Shown here: one piece after another, positions 1 through 6,674 of the stretch
Numbering within the stretch: position 1 is the first letter of the stretch
Layout: every line of letters starts with the position of its first letter
Assembly: GCA_029059365.1 (NCBI GenBank)
Contig: JAIDVZ010000199.1
Span: 1-6,722 of the forward strand
Direction: 5' to 3'
DNA from: Opitutales bacterium
Lineage (GTDB): Bacteria > Verrucomicrobiota > Verrucomicrobiia > Opitutales > JAIRKQ01
DNA: 6,722 nt
Translations under genes and position numbers: made by a program
Notes under the pieces: generated by a model
What the model saw: the letters and a program-made list of their open reading frames with translations, nothing else
The model's database searches: none
Told to the model about the DNA's origin: nothing

Positions 1-936
1 ATATAAAACAAATGACGAAACAAAAACACACCATCCAAAAATTGACATTTTTATGAAAAAGATCGCAAATAATAGCGGAGAAAACCAGCTTGTACACAGC
101 GATAATTTGAGAAAGAAGTGACAGCCCTTACTTATACAACATACTTCGCTTAGATTCATTAAACGATCATTCTGTAGTTTACGGTGCAAATAAACGATGC
201 TTTGTCCAAGTACCTCAAGTACAAGACCCTGTAAAATCGCAAATTGTACAATTAAAATATAATCTAACATTGAACAATAAGCCAAAAATAGAAGTATTAT
301 CGCGGTATTCCAACTCACCAAATATGCCCAAAATCTCCTATTTTCCGTTTTAGCAAAAAATAAAATCGACACAAATAAACACCCGAATGCCCCAGCATAT
401 AGACAAATTCGCTGGAACAAATAATAATTTTGAGCGCACAAAGTGATGGATAACAACTTTAGCGCAAAAAAGACATCCAAGGGATATATAAACGCCGAGT
501 ATGCTGCCAACAACCCAGATGGAGCATGCATAGCAAATGGCTCCAACCAACCATGGAATGGACAACCAGCTAATAATATTCCAAAGCTGATGATCACTAA
601 TATCAAACCATTGATAGATCCAACAGAGGAAATACTTAAGCAACCAAAGAGTATAAGCGCCAGCAAGTGATAATAAGTAAACTTTTTTGCCGCAAAACGA
701 GCATCAAATACCCCAAATTTTGCCAAAAAGTAAGAGCCAACCGCGGTGAACCCTAAGTTATATATCGCAAATTTTAAACATGAATTTCCGCAGAAAACAA
801 AGTATGCACCCACTGCGAGCGATAGACCGAACAATATGTTGAGCAACTGTTCTTTCCGGTGATCGTAAAACAACGGTACCAGCAGCACCGTCAGTCCCAG
901 CAGTAACCATACACTAAGAATGCTAAACTTTGCCAT
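1..936 (-). CDS. Complex I/Mrp antiporter-like membrane subunit, divergent, partial (3' end beyond the window)
   Basis: This frame is open for 312 codons from the ATG at 936 to the window edge with no stop, so the C-terminus is missing. A GAGG ribosome binding site lies 7 nt before the ATG. The protein is hydrophobic throughout, with roughly ten membrane segments (for example 7-24, 32-50, 89-105, 108-126, 206-226, 276-296). The best clue is CPFHGW at 125-130 followed by APSG at 138-141, which matches the 'PFHxWLPDAxxxAP' loop of NuoN/NuoM/MrpD-type subunits. ENRRFWAYLVSWN (198-210) matches their 'KrllAYSS' region. In the family these subunits move protons or sodium across the inner membrane. 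Here the lysine normally four to five residues before PFH is Leu (FGILLAG), and the lysine in the helix after APxxxxA aligns with Tyr151. About 90 N-terminal residues also seem absent compared with NuoN. I infer a non-conducting or altered relative. The family call is moderately sure; the exact subunit is unknown. Confidence 0.6.
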   Translation of the reverse strand, partial: MAKFSILSVWLLLGLTVLLVPLFYDHRKEQLLNILFGLSLAVGAYFVFCGNSCLKFAIYNLGFTAVGSYFLAKFGVFDARFAAKKFTYYHLLALILFGCLSISSVGSINGLILVIISFGILLAGCPFHGWLEPFAMHAPSGLLAAYSAFIYPLDVFFALKLLSITLCAQNYYLFQRICLYAGAFGCLFVSILFFAKTENRRFWAYLVSWNTAIILLFLAYCSMLDYILIVQFAILQGLVLEVLGQSIVYLHRKLQNDRLMNLSEVCCISKGCHFFLKLSLCTSWFSPLLFAIFFIKMSIFGWCVFVSSFVLY

Positions 937-1087
937 GTTTAAACCTCAATAACAGCTTGCGGACAACATAGGCTGTATTTATAAAAAATATACCAAAAAT
1001 CGCAAATATTAGGCGTTCACCGATATACCGAATTACAAAACGATCGACAAAGTCACACAGCTTTACAAGCTTGCCAAACATTTTCAT
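923..1087 (-). CDS. Small single-span membrane protein, 54 aa, unknown function
   Basis: This short gene starts at the ATG at 1087, with a second in-frame ATG at 1081, and ends with TAG at 925-923. A GGGG purine run a few bases before the first ATG is a plausible ribosome binding site. The product starts MKMFGKLVKL, has a basic and amphipathic first half, one hydrophobic span (about residues 26-42, LIFAIFGIFF...) and a basic tail (VVRKLLLRFKHGKV). It begins 15 nt after the mgtE stop and overlaps the start of the antiporter-like gene by 14 nt, which points to translational coupling. The DFVDRFVI stretch loosely resembles the tails of NuoL-type subunits, so it could be a remnant or small accessory subunit of the downstream membrane protein. 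I recognise no family. Support comes from spacing, ribosome binding site and composition. Confidence 0.5.
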   Translation of the reverse strand: MKMFGKLVKLCDFVDRFVIRYIGERLIFAIFGIFFINTAYVVRKLLLRFKHGKV

Positions 1088-1102
1088 TTTGCCCCGCAAT
1101 GG

Positions 1103-2494
1103 TTACTTTAATAACAGATTCGACCCAATACTCAAAAAAATAAATGTTCCGACGATATCCGTGACCGTGGTCAAGAAGATGTACGAACTTTGAGCGGGAT
1201 CGCACTTTATTTTGCTTAAAAACATTGGAATAAACGCACCAACCAACCCAGACAGTGTCATGTTTAGCACCATCGATACCCAAATAACCACCCCAACCAT
1301 GGAACTTTTTGTCCATATTCCAGCGACAATCCCAGCAATAAAGCCGACCACAATCCCGTTAACACAACCTTTTATTAATTCTCTGAACAATATCCCTGCC
1401 GCATCTCGCGTATGAAACTCACCAAGTGCAAAACTCCGGATAGCCACTGCCAAAGTCTGCGCACCTGAATTGCCGCTAAGCGAAGAGATCAGGTTCATAA
1501 ACACCGCTAGAATCGTTATTCGTGCGATCTTATCTTCGAACAATGATATCACCCGGGCAGCTAAAAACGCGATGATCAGGTTGATCACCAACCACGGGAC
1601 TCGTCGAATAACACTGTACAACACTCCATCATGTATCGTTTCATCACCACCAGCACCATGTAATTTCTGGATATCCTCCGTTGCTTCTTCCTGAATGATG
1701 TCAATAACATCGTCGTGCGTGATGATACCGATTAGACAGCCCTGGCTATCGATAACCGGCAAAGTATTGTAGTGCAGCTGTGTCATCGTCTGAGCAACAG
1801 ATTCTTTATCTTGTTCAACCGTACAAACCCCCTCAACTGTTTTGCACATAACATCTGAGATTTTCTTGTCTGGGCTTGCCCATAGAAGCTTGTTGATACT
1901 CAAAACACCAACAAGGTGCTTCGTGTTGTCGACCACATATATACTTTCTACATTTTCTGCATCATTTTGACATTTTCGTAGGTACTTGATCGCTTCATCG
2001 CAGGTCATATCATCGTGTACATAAGTAACATACGGGGTCATCACACCACCCGCGGTGTCACGATCATAAGCCAATAGATCGTGTAAAACACGGGCACTTT
2101 CAGCCGGTAATTTCGCTAATAACCGGCCACGATCTTCTTCGCTAAGCTCACGCAATAAATCGGCAGCATCATCAGGTTCAAGTGCTTGCAAGATTTTGAT
2201 AGCTCGCGAATCTCGCATCTCCGAAATGATCTCCGCTGAATCCTCAGCATTCATCTCGGCAAGCACCTCAGATGCGCCCTCTTCCGATAATTTTCGTAAA
2301 ACTTTTTGTCTATCTTCTGGCGACAGTCGCTCAAGCAATGAGCCTACCTCATATGGTGCTGTACGCGATAATTTAGCAGCATTCAGGTTTTTAAACTCAT
2401 TATCAGCACAATCTTGTAATTCCTCGAAAGTGTACTGATTTAGCTTTTTACGAGGTAAATTATTCTGATCGTCCTTGGCATCCTCGGCATACAT
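1103..2494 (-). CDS. mgtE: Magnesium transporter MgtE
   Basis: This 463-residue protein has the full length and layout of MgtE, a homodimeric inner-membrane Mg2+ channel gated by cytoplasmic Mg2+. An acidic superhelical N domain spans about 45-147 with repeated units such as LSPEDRQKVLRKLSEE and LEPDDAADLLRELSEED. Two CBS domains follow at about 148-205 (starting TAGGVMTPYV) and 210-268 (ISDVMCKTVEG to LIGIITHDDVID). The membrane domain at about 300-463 carries the family signatures GNSGAQ (341-346), RSFALGEF (353-360), DPA (432-434) and TDIVG (445-449). The aspartate in TDIVG (Asp446) probably corresponds to the pore aspartate known from Thermus MgtE. The ATG at 2494 has only a weak ribosome binding site (AGAAG), but no better in-frame start is seen. 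No Mg-sensing riboswitch is recognisable in the 147 nt upstream. It heads a probable operon with the two membrane genes downstream. Confidence 0.96.
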   Translation of the reverse strand: MYAEDAKDDQNNLPRKKLNQYTFEELQDCADNEFKNLNAAKLSRTAPYEVGSLLERLSPEDRQKVLRKLSEEGASEVLAEMNAEDSAEIISEMRDSRAIKILQALEPDDAADLLRELSEEDRGRLLAKLPAESARVLHDLLAYDRDTAGGVMTPYVTYVHDDMTCDEAIKYLRKCQNDAENVESIYVVDNTKHLVGVLSINKLLWASPDKKISDVMCKTVEGVCTVEQDKESVAQTMTQLHYNTLPVIDSQGCLIGIITHDDVIDIIQEEATEDIQKLHGAGGDETIHDGVLYSVIRRVPWLVINLIIAFLAARVISLFEDKIARITILAVFMNLISSLSGNSGAQTLAVAIRSFALGEFHTRDAAGILFRELIKGCVNGIVVGFIAGIVAGIWTKSSMVGVVIWVSMVLNMTLSGLVGAFIPMFLSKIKCDPAQSSYIFLTTVTDIVGTFIFLSIGSNLLLK

Positions 2495-2573
2495 GATCTT
2501 CTATTAATAAAGGCAAACTATCCAACAGCACCGTGCACACAATTATGCGGGTCGCATTAGCAAATAATTTTAC

Positions 2574-2613
2574 AAAAAAATCAAGCACAAAAGCTGCAGA
2601 AAACCCTGCAGCT
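2574..2613 (-). terminator. Rho-independent terminator of the marC gene
   Basis: A perfect 8-bp inverted repeat, AGCTGCAG (2592-2599) and CTGCAGCT (2606-2613), encloses a 6-nt loop. Read on the minus strand it is followed by TTTGTGCTTGA and then seven consecutive T (2580-2574). It sits about 30 nt past the stop of the minus-strand marC gene. The plus-strand side has no T tract, so it acts only on minus-strand transcripts and should separate marC from mgtE. Confidence 0.8.
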
Positions 2614-2641
2614 CATATTAATTCAGAAACTTTTCTCTAGC

Positions 2642-3340
2642 CTACTCGTCTATTGGCGATCCCTCGATGACCATCCGAGCTTCCACCTGATCGTTACACG
2701 ACCATAGTCCAAGATCATCGCTCTTAATACCGGTAATAATCATCTCTATCGCGAGTGCAGCGAGAATCAACCCAGATAACCTGTAGCTTAATCGCAGTAC
2801 AGTCGGGGTTAACCATTTCGCACCACGTGCAGATATCACTAACAACCAATACAGCACATATATCACCAATAAAAGCGCAACAAGTCCGCAAGTCCATTCC
2901 ACCCAATTCGTCGCTCTTGCTTGTTGAGCAATCGCCGTAGTTATACAAGCTGGACCAGCGATAAACGGTACCCCAAGCGGGGTAATCGAAATATCTTCCT
3001 TAACCTTCGATACTTTTTTACCATTATTGGCCCCATCATCTGTCTGTGTATCGGCATCTTGTGAACGCAACATACTGAGCCCAATAAGGAATATCAATAT
3101 CCCACCAGCGATATAAAACGAGCCCATCGATATCCCGAAAAATTCAAAAATTTTCTTACCAGTAATCGCAAAAAACACCAACAGCGCCCCACCTACTTTG
3201 CAACCCATTTTAGCGGATTTGATACGCTCTGGCACAGTATATGATGCGGTCATGCAGATAAATAGCGCCATTATAGCCAATGGACTAATCACCACAAATA
3301 TCGTCATAAAATACTGCAAAAAAAACTGTATAGCTTCCAT
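2642..3340 (-). CDS. MarC-family integral membrane protein
   Basis: This is a 232-residue polytopic inner-membrane protein of the MarC (YhgN/YchE) family, whose transport function is not established. Family motifs are ISPLAI (18-23), FGIS (68-71), IAGGILIF (77-84), the characteristic TPLGVPFIAGPACITT block (120-135) and the last helix GLILAALAIEMIITGI (190-205). A hydrophilic loop (about 92-117) separates the two halves, and a polar tail of about 27 residues follows the last helix, somewhat longer than is usual. A GTG at 3346 is also in frame. I prefer the ATG at 3340 because GAGGA lies exactly 6 nt before it, whereas the same GAGGA abuts the GTG. An AAGGA further up could still serve the GTG. 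The gene stands alone, ends in a strong terminator and diverges from the lipase-like gene. A consensus TTGACA box lies upstream (complement of 3390-3395), but no good -10 is seen at the right distance. Confidence 0.9.
   Translation of the reverse strand: MEAIQFFLQYFMTIFVVISPLAIMALFICMTASYTVPERIKSAKMGCKVGGALLVFFAITGKKIFEFFGISMGSFYIAGGILIFLIGLSMLRSQDADTQTDDGANNGKKVSKVKEDISITPLGVPFIAGPACITTAIAQQARATNWVEWTCGLVALLLVIYVLYWLLVISARGAKWLTPTVLRLSYRLSGLILAALAIEMIITGIKSDDLGLWSCNDQVEARMVIEGSPIDE
2966..2982 (+). repeat. GC-rich near-repeat, copy 1 (inside marC)
   Basis: CGGTACCCCAAGCGGGG recurs at 3529-3547 with a 2-base insertion. Here TACCCC and GGGGTA (2969-2984) form a perfect 6-bp hairpin with a 4-nt loop. 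It codes on the minus strand for part of the conserved TPLGVPF motif of MarC, so chance and coding constraint may explain it. Confidence 0.3.
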
Positions 3341-3422
3341 TATCACTCCTCGCTTCCTTTCGCCCAGAAAAAGGGATTACGCATATACCTGTCAACTTCA
3401 AAATATCACCAACAATTTTAAA

Positions 3423-3450
3423 TCGACATATTTACAAAAGTTCGTACAAT
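3423..3450 (+). promoter_or_regulatory. Putative sigma-70 promoter of the lipase-like gene
   Basis: TCGACA (3423-3428) and TACAAT (3445-3450) each match five of six consensus positions and are 16 nt apart. Transcription would start near 3457, leaving a leader of about 25 nt that contains AGAGGG (3469-3474), a strong ribosome binding site 7 nt before the ATG at 3482. A small imperfect hairpin (GGATT/AGTCC, 3454-3466, one G-T pair) lies at the presumed 5' end of the transcript. Confidence 0.5.
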
Positions 3451-3481
3451 GAGGGATTCGGAGTCCTTAGAGGGTTAGCAA

Positions 3482-5368
3482 ATGAATAGTAAACCAATGG
3501 ATGTCATCGGTCAATCTTCCGCAAATGGCGGTACCCCAGAAGCGGGGAACATGAAGACCTCCTTACACTGGTATAGGATGCACCGACTACCATCAGATGA
3601 AATAAGGAAAAAGAAGCTAAATGATATGTTTGCACGCCTCGAAACCGAGGACATCAAAGCTCTAAAGAAAGACAACGCCGATTCAGAAATAATTCCACAT
3701 AATATTTTAACACAGTTAATATCTGATTGTGAACAGCAAGTCACGCAAGGTAATGATGATAGCAATAATGACATCCAACTGGCCCTCGATGATCTAAATA
3801 GGGAAATCGATAAATTCTCATATGCCAGAGAAGTATGGCGTGATTTATGCCTAGCAATAGGAAAGTTTTTCGCTTACTGCTTCCCACCGCCATTCTTCAA
3901 AGCTATCAATAATTGGCTTTGTAAAATAAGTGAAATCGGCATACGCCGTACCATACGAAGACCATTGTTTGATAAAACACTGCAATTGATAGAACAATTC
4001 TATAGACTTAATCCTCAAACCCCAAACCAAACGAGATCCATGCAGTTATTGTACCTATTATCCTCAATAGACCCCAGTGAAACTAGAGAACAATTACAAA
4101 GCAACAAAGATTTTGCCAGTCTATTTATATCTGTTCCGAAAAACGGATCAGCTTGGGATGCATACAAAGATTTTAGACGAAAATTAGATGATGATCTCTA
4201 CAATGCATACACTCAAATACAATCGCAAAATTCAAACAAAATAAAGCTGCGAGTAATGAACGATAACCCAAATCCGACTGAGAATAACTTGATGATGCTG
4301 CTAATGTTATGCTCAAATTTATCACGTGGCCAAGCATTACCCGGTGCAATAGATAGAGGACCTGAAATGGTGCCAGCCTCTGAATCGCCATTTATTATAT
4401 ATGATCAAGGGCGTACGTTGCTTGAATTAGCCGTTAATACTAGTTGGGCTTTTCGGTTTTGTATCGCAGGGAAGTATATTATCCAAAACAACGTAATCAC
4501 ACTCAATCGAAATGAAGAATTTATTGAAAACCTAGATGGGTTCGACTATAAAGATGTTCCTCATAAAGAGGAAAACAATGAATGGCACGAAGGTGAGCAC
4601 TATGTCAGCAAAGATGGGACACTACATGCCGCTATTAAGAGAGACAGAGAAGTTATAACTTTAGAAGATGCACGAAAACTGGGTATGGTTACACCAACTG
4701 TTATGCAAGATCTTTCTTTGGAAGAGAATATCACAAATATACGGCCGCTATACATTATTTTTCGATCTGCCAGGAATTTTCGCGATACTCTATCCTCAGC
4801 AAAAAATATCATAGATTGCCTGCCAAAATCTATTGAGAATGCAGATATCTTAGCACGCGCCGCCATAGAACAAGTCAGGAAAAAAAATGAAAGCAATAAA
4901 GGTAAGCCGTACTATGCTCCCCTTGTACCTGTATTTTTAGGATTTTCTATGGGTGGAATGGAGGCACAAGCAATATCAAAAAGACACGGTTTTGCCTCTA
5001 TCAGTTTTAACTCACTTGGTTTAGGCGACGCAGTACGAGACTATGCTAAACCCGTGAAAGAGGAAATAAAAGATGAATCAACTATTCCTGCTTCTTTCGA
5101 CAAGTTTGTTACTGCATATGCCAAATTTATCGACGCTATTAGCCATCAGGGGTTCATTATGCCAAAAGATTGGGTCGCCGATGTAGATGACCACCTTACA
5201 GCGGAAATTTTCACAGGAAAACCGCAAGCCGGACAAACGTATCGCTTAGATTTACCAGCTGATACAAAAAAGAAAAACTTTGTCAGAAGGCATGCAGGTT
5301 ATGTTGAAGCTACTCGAGAGACAGTGGAACGGCTAGAAACAATTAGTCAACCTGAAAATCAGTCTTAA
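3482..5368 (+). CDS. Lipase-like alpha/beta-hydrolase protein, putative secreted effector, 628 aa
   Basis: I do not recognise a named gene. The C-terminal part (about 410-628) reads like a class 3 lipase-type alpha/beta hydrolase. RPLYIIFRSARNFRD (421-435) takes the place of the usual 'FRGT' strand and loop, followed by a helical stretch. The nucleophile elbow GFSMGG (487-492, Ser489) leads into EAQAISKRHGFASISFNSLGLG, matching the 'GHSLGGxLAQ...FNxxG' pattern. Acidic residues in ADVDDHLTAE (Asp567, 569, 570) and His604 in RRHAGYVEATRE lie where the acid and histidine of a Ser-Asp-His triad are expected. The first 400 residues are mostly charged and probably helical, with one hydrophobic patch (122-139, containing CFPPPFF) and no classical signal peptide. 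The first 25 or so residues are polar and rich in Ser, Asn, Gly and Pro, as in T3SS substrates. The chaperone gene nearby fits a secreted effector acting on host lipids, but that is inference. The start is supported by AGAGGG at 7 nt. Confidence 0.8.
   Translation: MNSKPMDVIGQSSANGGTPEAGNMKTSLHWYRMHRLPSDEIRKKKLNDMFARLETEDIKALKKDNADSEIIPHNILTQLISDCEQQVTQGNDDSNNDIQLALDDLNREIDKFSYAREVWRDLCLAIGKFFAYCFPPPFFKAINNWLCKISEIGIRRTIRRPLFDKTLQLIEQFYRLNPQTPNQTRSMQLLYLLSSIDPSETREQLQSNKDFASLFISVPKNGSAWDAYKDFRRKLDDDLYNAYTQIQSQNSNKIKLRVMNDNPNPTENNLMMLLMLCSNLSRGQALPGAIDRGPEMVPASESPFIIYDQGRTLLELAVNTSWAFRFCIAGKYIIQNNVITLNRNEEFIENLDGFDYKDVPHKEENNEWHEGEHYVSKDGTLHAAIKRDREVITLEDARKLGMVTPTVMQDLSLEENITNIRPLYIIFRSARNFRDTLSSAKNIIDCLPKSIENADILARAAIEQVRKKNESNKGKPYYAPLVPVFLGFSMGGMEAQAISKRHGFASISFNSLGLGDAVRDYAKPVKEEIKDESTIPASFDKFVTAYAKFIDAISHQGFIMPKDWVADVDDHLTAEIFTGKPQAGQTYRLDLPADTKKKNFVRRHAGYVEATRETVERLETISQPENQS
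3529..3547 (+). repeat. GC-rich near-repeat, copy 2 (5' end of the lipase-like gene)
   Basis: CGGTACCCCAGAAGCGGGG differs from the stretch at 2966-2982 only by two inserted bases. Here it encodes GGTPEAG on the plus strand, so the similarity to the marC copy is not due to shared protein sequence. CCCC and GGGG can pair across a 6-nt loop. Confidence 0.3.
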
Positions 5369-5384
5369 GGTTCTTAACCTAGCT

Positions 5385-6062
5385 TCAGAAAACTAATCCA
5401 TGTTCGCGGAAAGAGAAGCTATCGGTCTTAGAGATGATTATATGATCGATCAGTTTGATATTCAGACAATCAGCAGCATACTTTATTTTACGAGTAACAA
5501 TCTCATCCTGGGCTGATGGCCGAGCATCACCAATCGGATGATTATGCGCTAAGATGATCCCAGTTGCTCCATTGATCAATGCAGCAGCTAAAATCTTTTT
5601 GGGATACACGTTTACCTGATCACCGGTTCCACATGACAACTCAAGAATACCATCTTTCAACAAATGTAGCTGAGAATCGACATACGCAACCTCGAACATC
5701 TCAATTGATTTATCAGCTAAACGAGCGTTCCACAACGTGATCAATTTTTCACTATCATCAAGAACATCGACTTCTTCGAGCGATTTTTGTAATTTCAGCA
5801 TAGACAATGATCTGATGATTTTTATACCAACAGCAGTAGCGTGCCCAATACCACGAACACTCGTTAATTCTCTTTCTGACGCGTTAAAAATCGCATTGAT
5901 ACTGCCAAATTTGTTCAGCAGCGCTTTTGCGCGTGCTTTGACATCGCATCTCGGTATGCACAGTGTCAACATTAGTTCGACAATTTCGTGATCCGCGAAT
6001 CCCTTAAAACCGCTCCTATTAAAGCGTTCCCTCAATCGCGACCTATGACCATCCCGAAGCAT
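5385..6062 (-). CDS. radC: RadC/JAB-domain protein
   Basis: This is a 225-residue protein of the RadC family, usual full length. Residues 1-90 hold the helical N-terminal part with GHRSRLRERF (5-14) and a helix-hairpin-helix motif (SVRGIGHATA, 68-77). Residues about 105-225 are the JAB/MPN metalloprotease-like domain. The metal-site pattern HxHx(10)D is complete (His173, His175, Asp186, in AHNHPIGD and PSAQDE), and Glu124 in MFEVAYVD is the likely conserved glutamate. The end, DHIIISKTDSFSFREHGL, is typical. The historical DNA-repair role of RadC is doubtful, and the family is often tied to mobile DNA or competence. The biochemical role here is unknown. The ATG at 6062 is preceded only by a weak AGG, but a stop nine codons upstream and the family's short N-terminus support it. 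It converges on the lipase-like gene (16 nt between stops) and diverges from the chaperone gene. Confidence 0.95.
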   Translation of the reverse strand: MLRDGHRSRLRERFNRSGFKGFADHEIVELMLTLCIPRCDVKARAKALLNKFGSINAIFNASERELTSVRGIGHATAVGIKIIRSLSMLKLQKSLEEVDVLDDSEKLITLWNARLADKSIEMFEVAYVDSQLHLLKDGILELSCGTGDQVNVYPKKILAAALINGATGIILAHNHPIGDARPSAQDEIVTRKIKYAADCLNIKLIDHIIISKTDSFSFREHGLVF

Positions 6063-6120
6063 GCCTACAAATTGCTTAATTTCCTGTTATACTTAACTAA
6101 TAATTGCAAGTTTTTTGTAC

Positions 6121-6149
6121 TTTACTACACAGCCAAAATTTTGTATCAT
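6121..6149 (+). promoter_or_regulatory. Putative promoter of the chaperone operon
   Basis: TTTACT (6121-6126) and TATCAT (6144-6149, five of six matches to TATAAT) are 17 nt apart in the 94-nt region between the divergent radC and chaperone genes. Transcription would begin at about 6156, right at the first ATG (6157), which would then be leaderless. The -35 match is only four of six. Confidence 0.4.
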
Positions 6150-6156
6150 CTAGCCT

Positions 6157-6672
6157 ATGTCTGATCAGGAAACATTGATGGTGCGCAGCAAGCTGGTAGA
6201 GTATTTAACAAAAGCATCAAAGGTATTTGGCGTTGAATTGAAGTTAAACAGTGATGGCATATGTTTTTTTAAACATGATATAAGTGGTTTAGAATTTATT
6301 ATCGAGTTACCCCCTCAAAGCGATATAGTTTATTTTTATTCCCCGATTTGTCGTATTCCTTACGATCATACTGAGCAATTTTTTGAAAAATTATTGGAAA
6401 ATAATTTACATGGGGTTGCGAATCGCCAAGCCTCATTCGGGTTAGATGCAAAAACCCAAAACATTGTCTTGACATTTTCCATATCAATGCGACATATAGA
6501 TGCAGTATCACTCGGTAACATATTAGCTAATTTCGTTGAAGTTGCCGAACGTGCATCCCATAACACAAAAAAATGGATAGAGGAAAATGAGAAACAACAT
6601 CCACTGCCAGATAAGGATATGGGGAACTTAGACGTTCATGCAACTCACAATAATCTTAAAATGAAGGTATAA
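6157..6672 (+). CDS. CesT/Tir-type type III secretion chaperone
   Basis: This 171-residue protein matches the CesT/SycE family: small, acidic, cytoplasmic dimeric chaperones that keep T3SS effectors or translocators export-ready and bring them to the secretion ATPase. An N-terminal helix (SKLVEYLTKASKVFGV, 11-26) leads into strands (LELKL-like, 27-50; IVYFYSPICRIP, 57-68), a helix (TEQFFEKLLENNL, 72-84) and the hallmark strand region GVANRQASFGLDAKTQNIVLTFSI (86-109). A last helix follows (VSLGNILANFVEVAERASH, 117-135). A polar tail of about 35 residues extends past the usual fold. The first ATG (6157) has no ribosome binding site. An in-frame ATG at 6178 has AGGA at 6167-6170, 7 nt upstream, and may be the real start (164 residues, still keeping the first helix). 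Two bases after the stop another gene begins, probably its client. Confidence 0.9.
   Translation: MSDQETLMVRSKLVEYLTKASKVFGVELKLNSDGICFFKHDISGLEFIIELPPQSDIVYFYSPICRIPYDHTEQFFEKLLENNLHGVANRQASFGLDAKTQNIVLTFSISMRHIDAVSLGNILANFVEVAERASHNTKKWIEENEKQHPLPDKDMGNLDVHATHNNLKMKV
6167..6170 (+). promoter_or_regulatory. Ribosome binding site favouring an internal chaperone start at 6178
   Basis: AGGA lies 7 nt before the in-frame ATG at 6178, inside the codons of the longer reading. Nothing comparable precedes the ATG at 6157, and the inferred promoter would leave no leader there. Confidence 0.45.
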
Positions 6673-6674
6673 AA

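Noticed and set aside
350..670. Open frames of 97 aa (minus) and 75 aa (plus) in this stretch
   Set aside because: Both lie inside the longer minus-strand frame that runs open from 936 to the window edge and encodes the antiporter-like protein with a good ribosome binding site.
2545..2557. Inverted repeat ATGCG-GGT-CGCAT upstream of mgtE as an operator or riboswitch element
   Set aside because: A single 5-bp stem is common by chance, and no larger conserved RNA structure or M-box-like pattern is seen. A CATAAT -10-like box overlaps it, but no -35 lies at the right distance.
3390..3395. Consensus TTGACA on the minus strand as the -35 box of marC
   Set aside because: No acceptable -10 box is found 15 to 19 nt downstream (the sequence there is TTTTTC), so a full promoter cannot be supported.
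5368..5380. Small hairpin AGGTT-CTT-AACCT between the convergent lipase-like and radC genes as a bidirectional terminator
   Set aside because: Only 5 bp, low GC and no T tract on either side.
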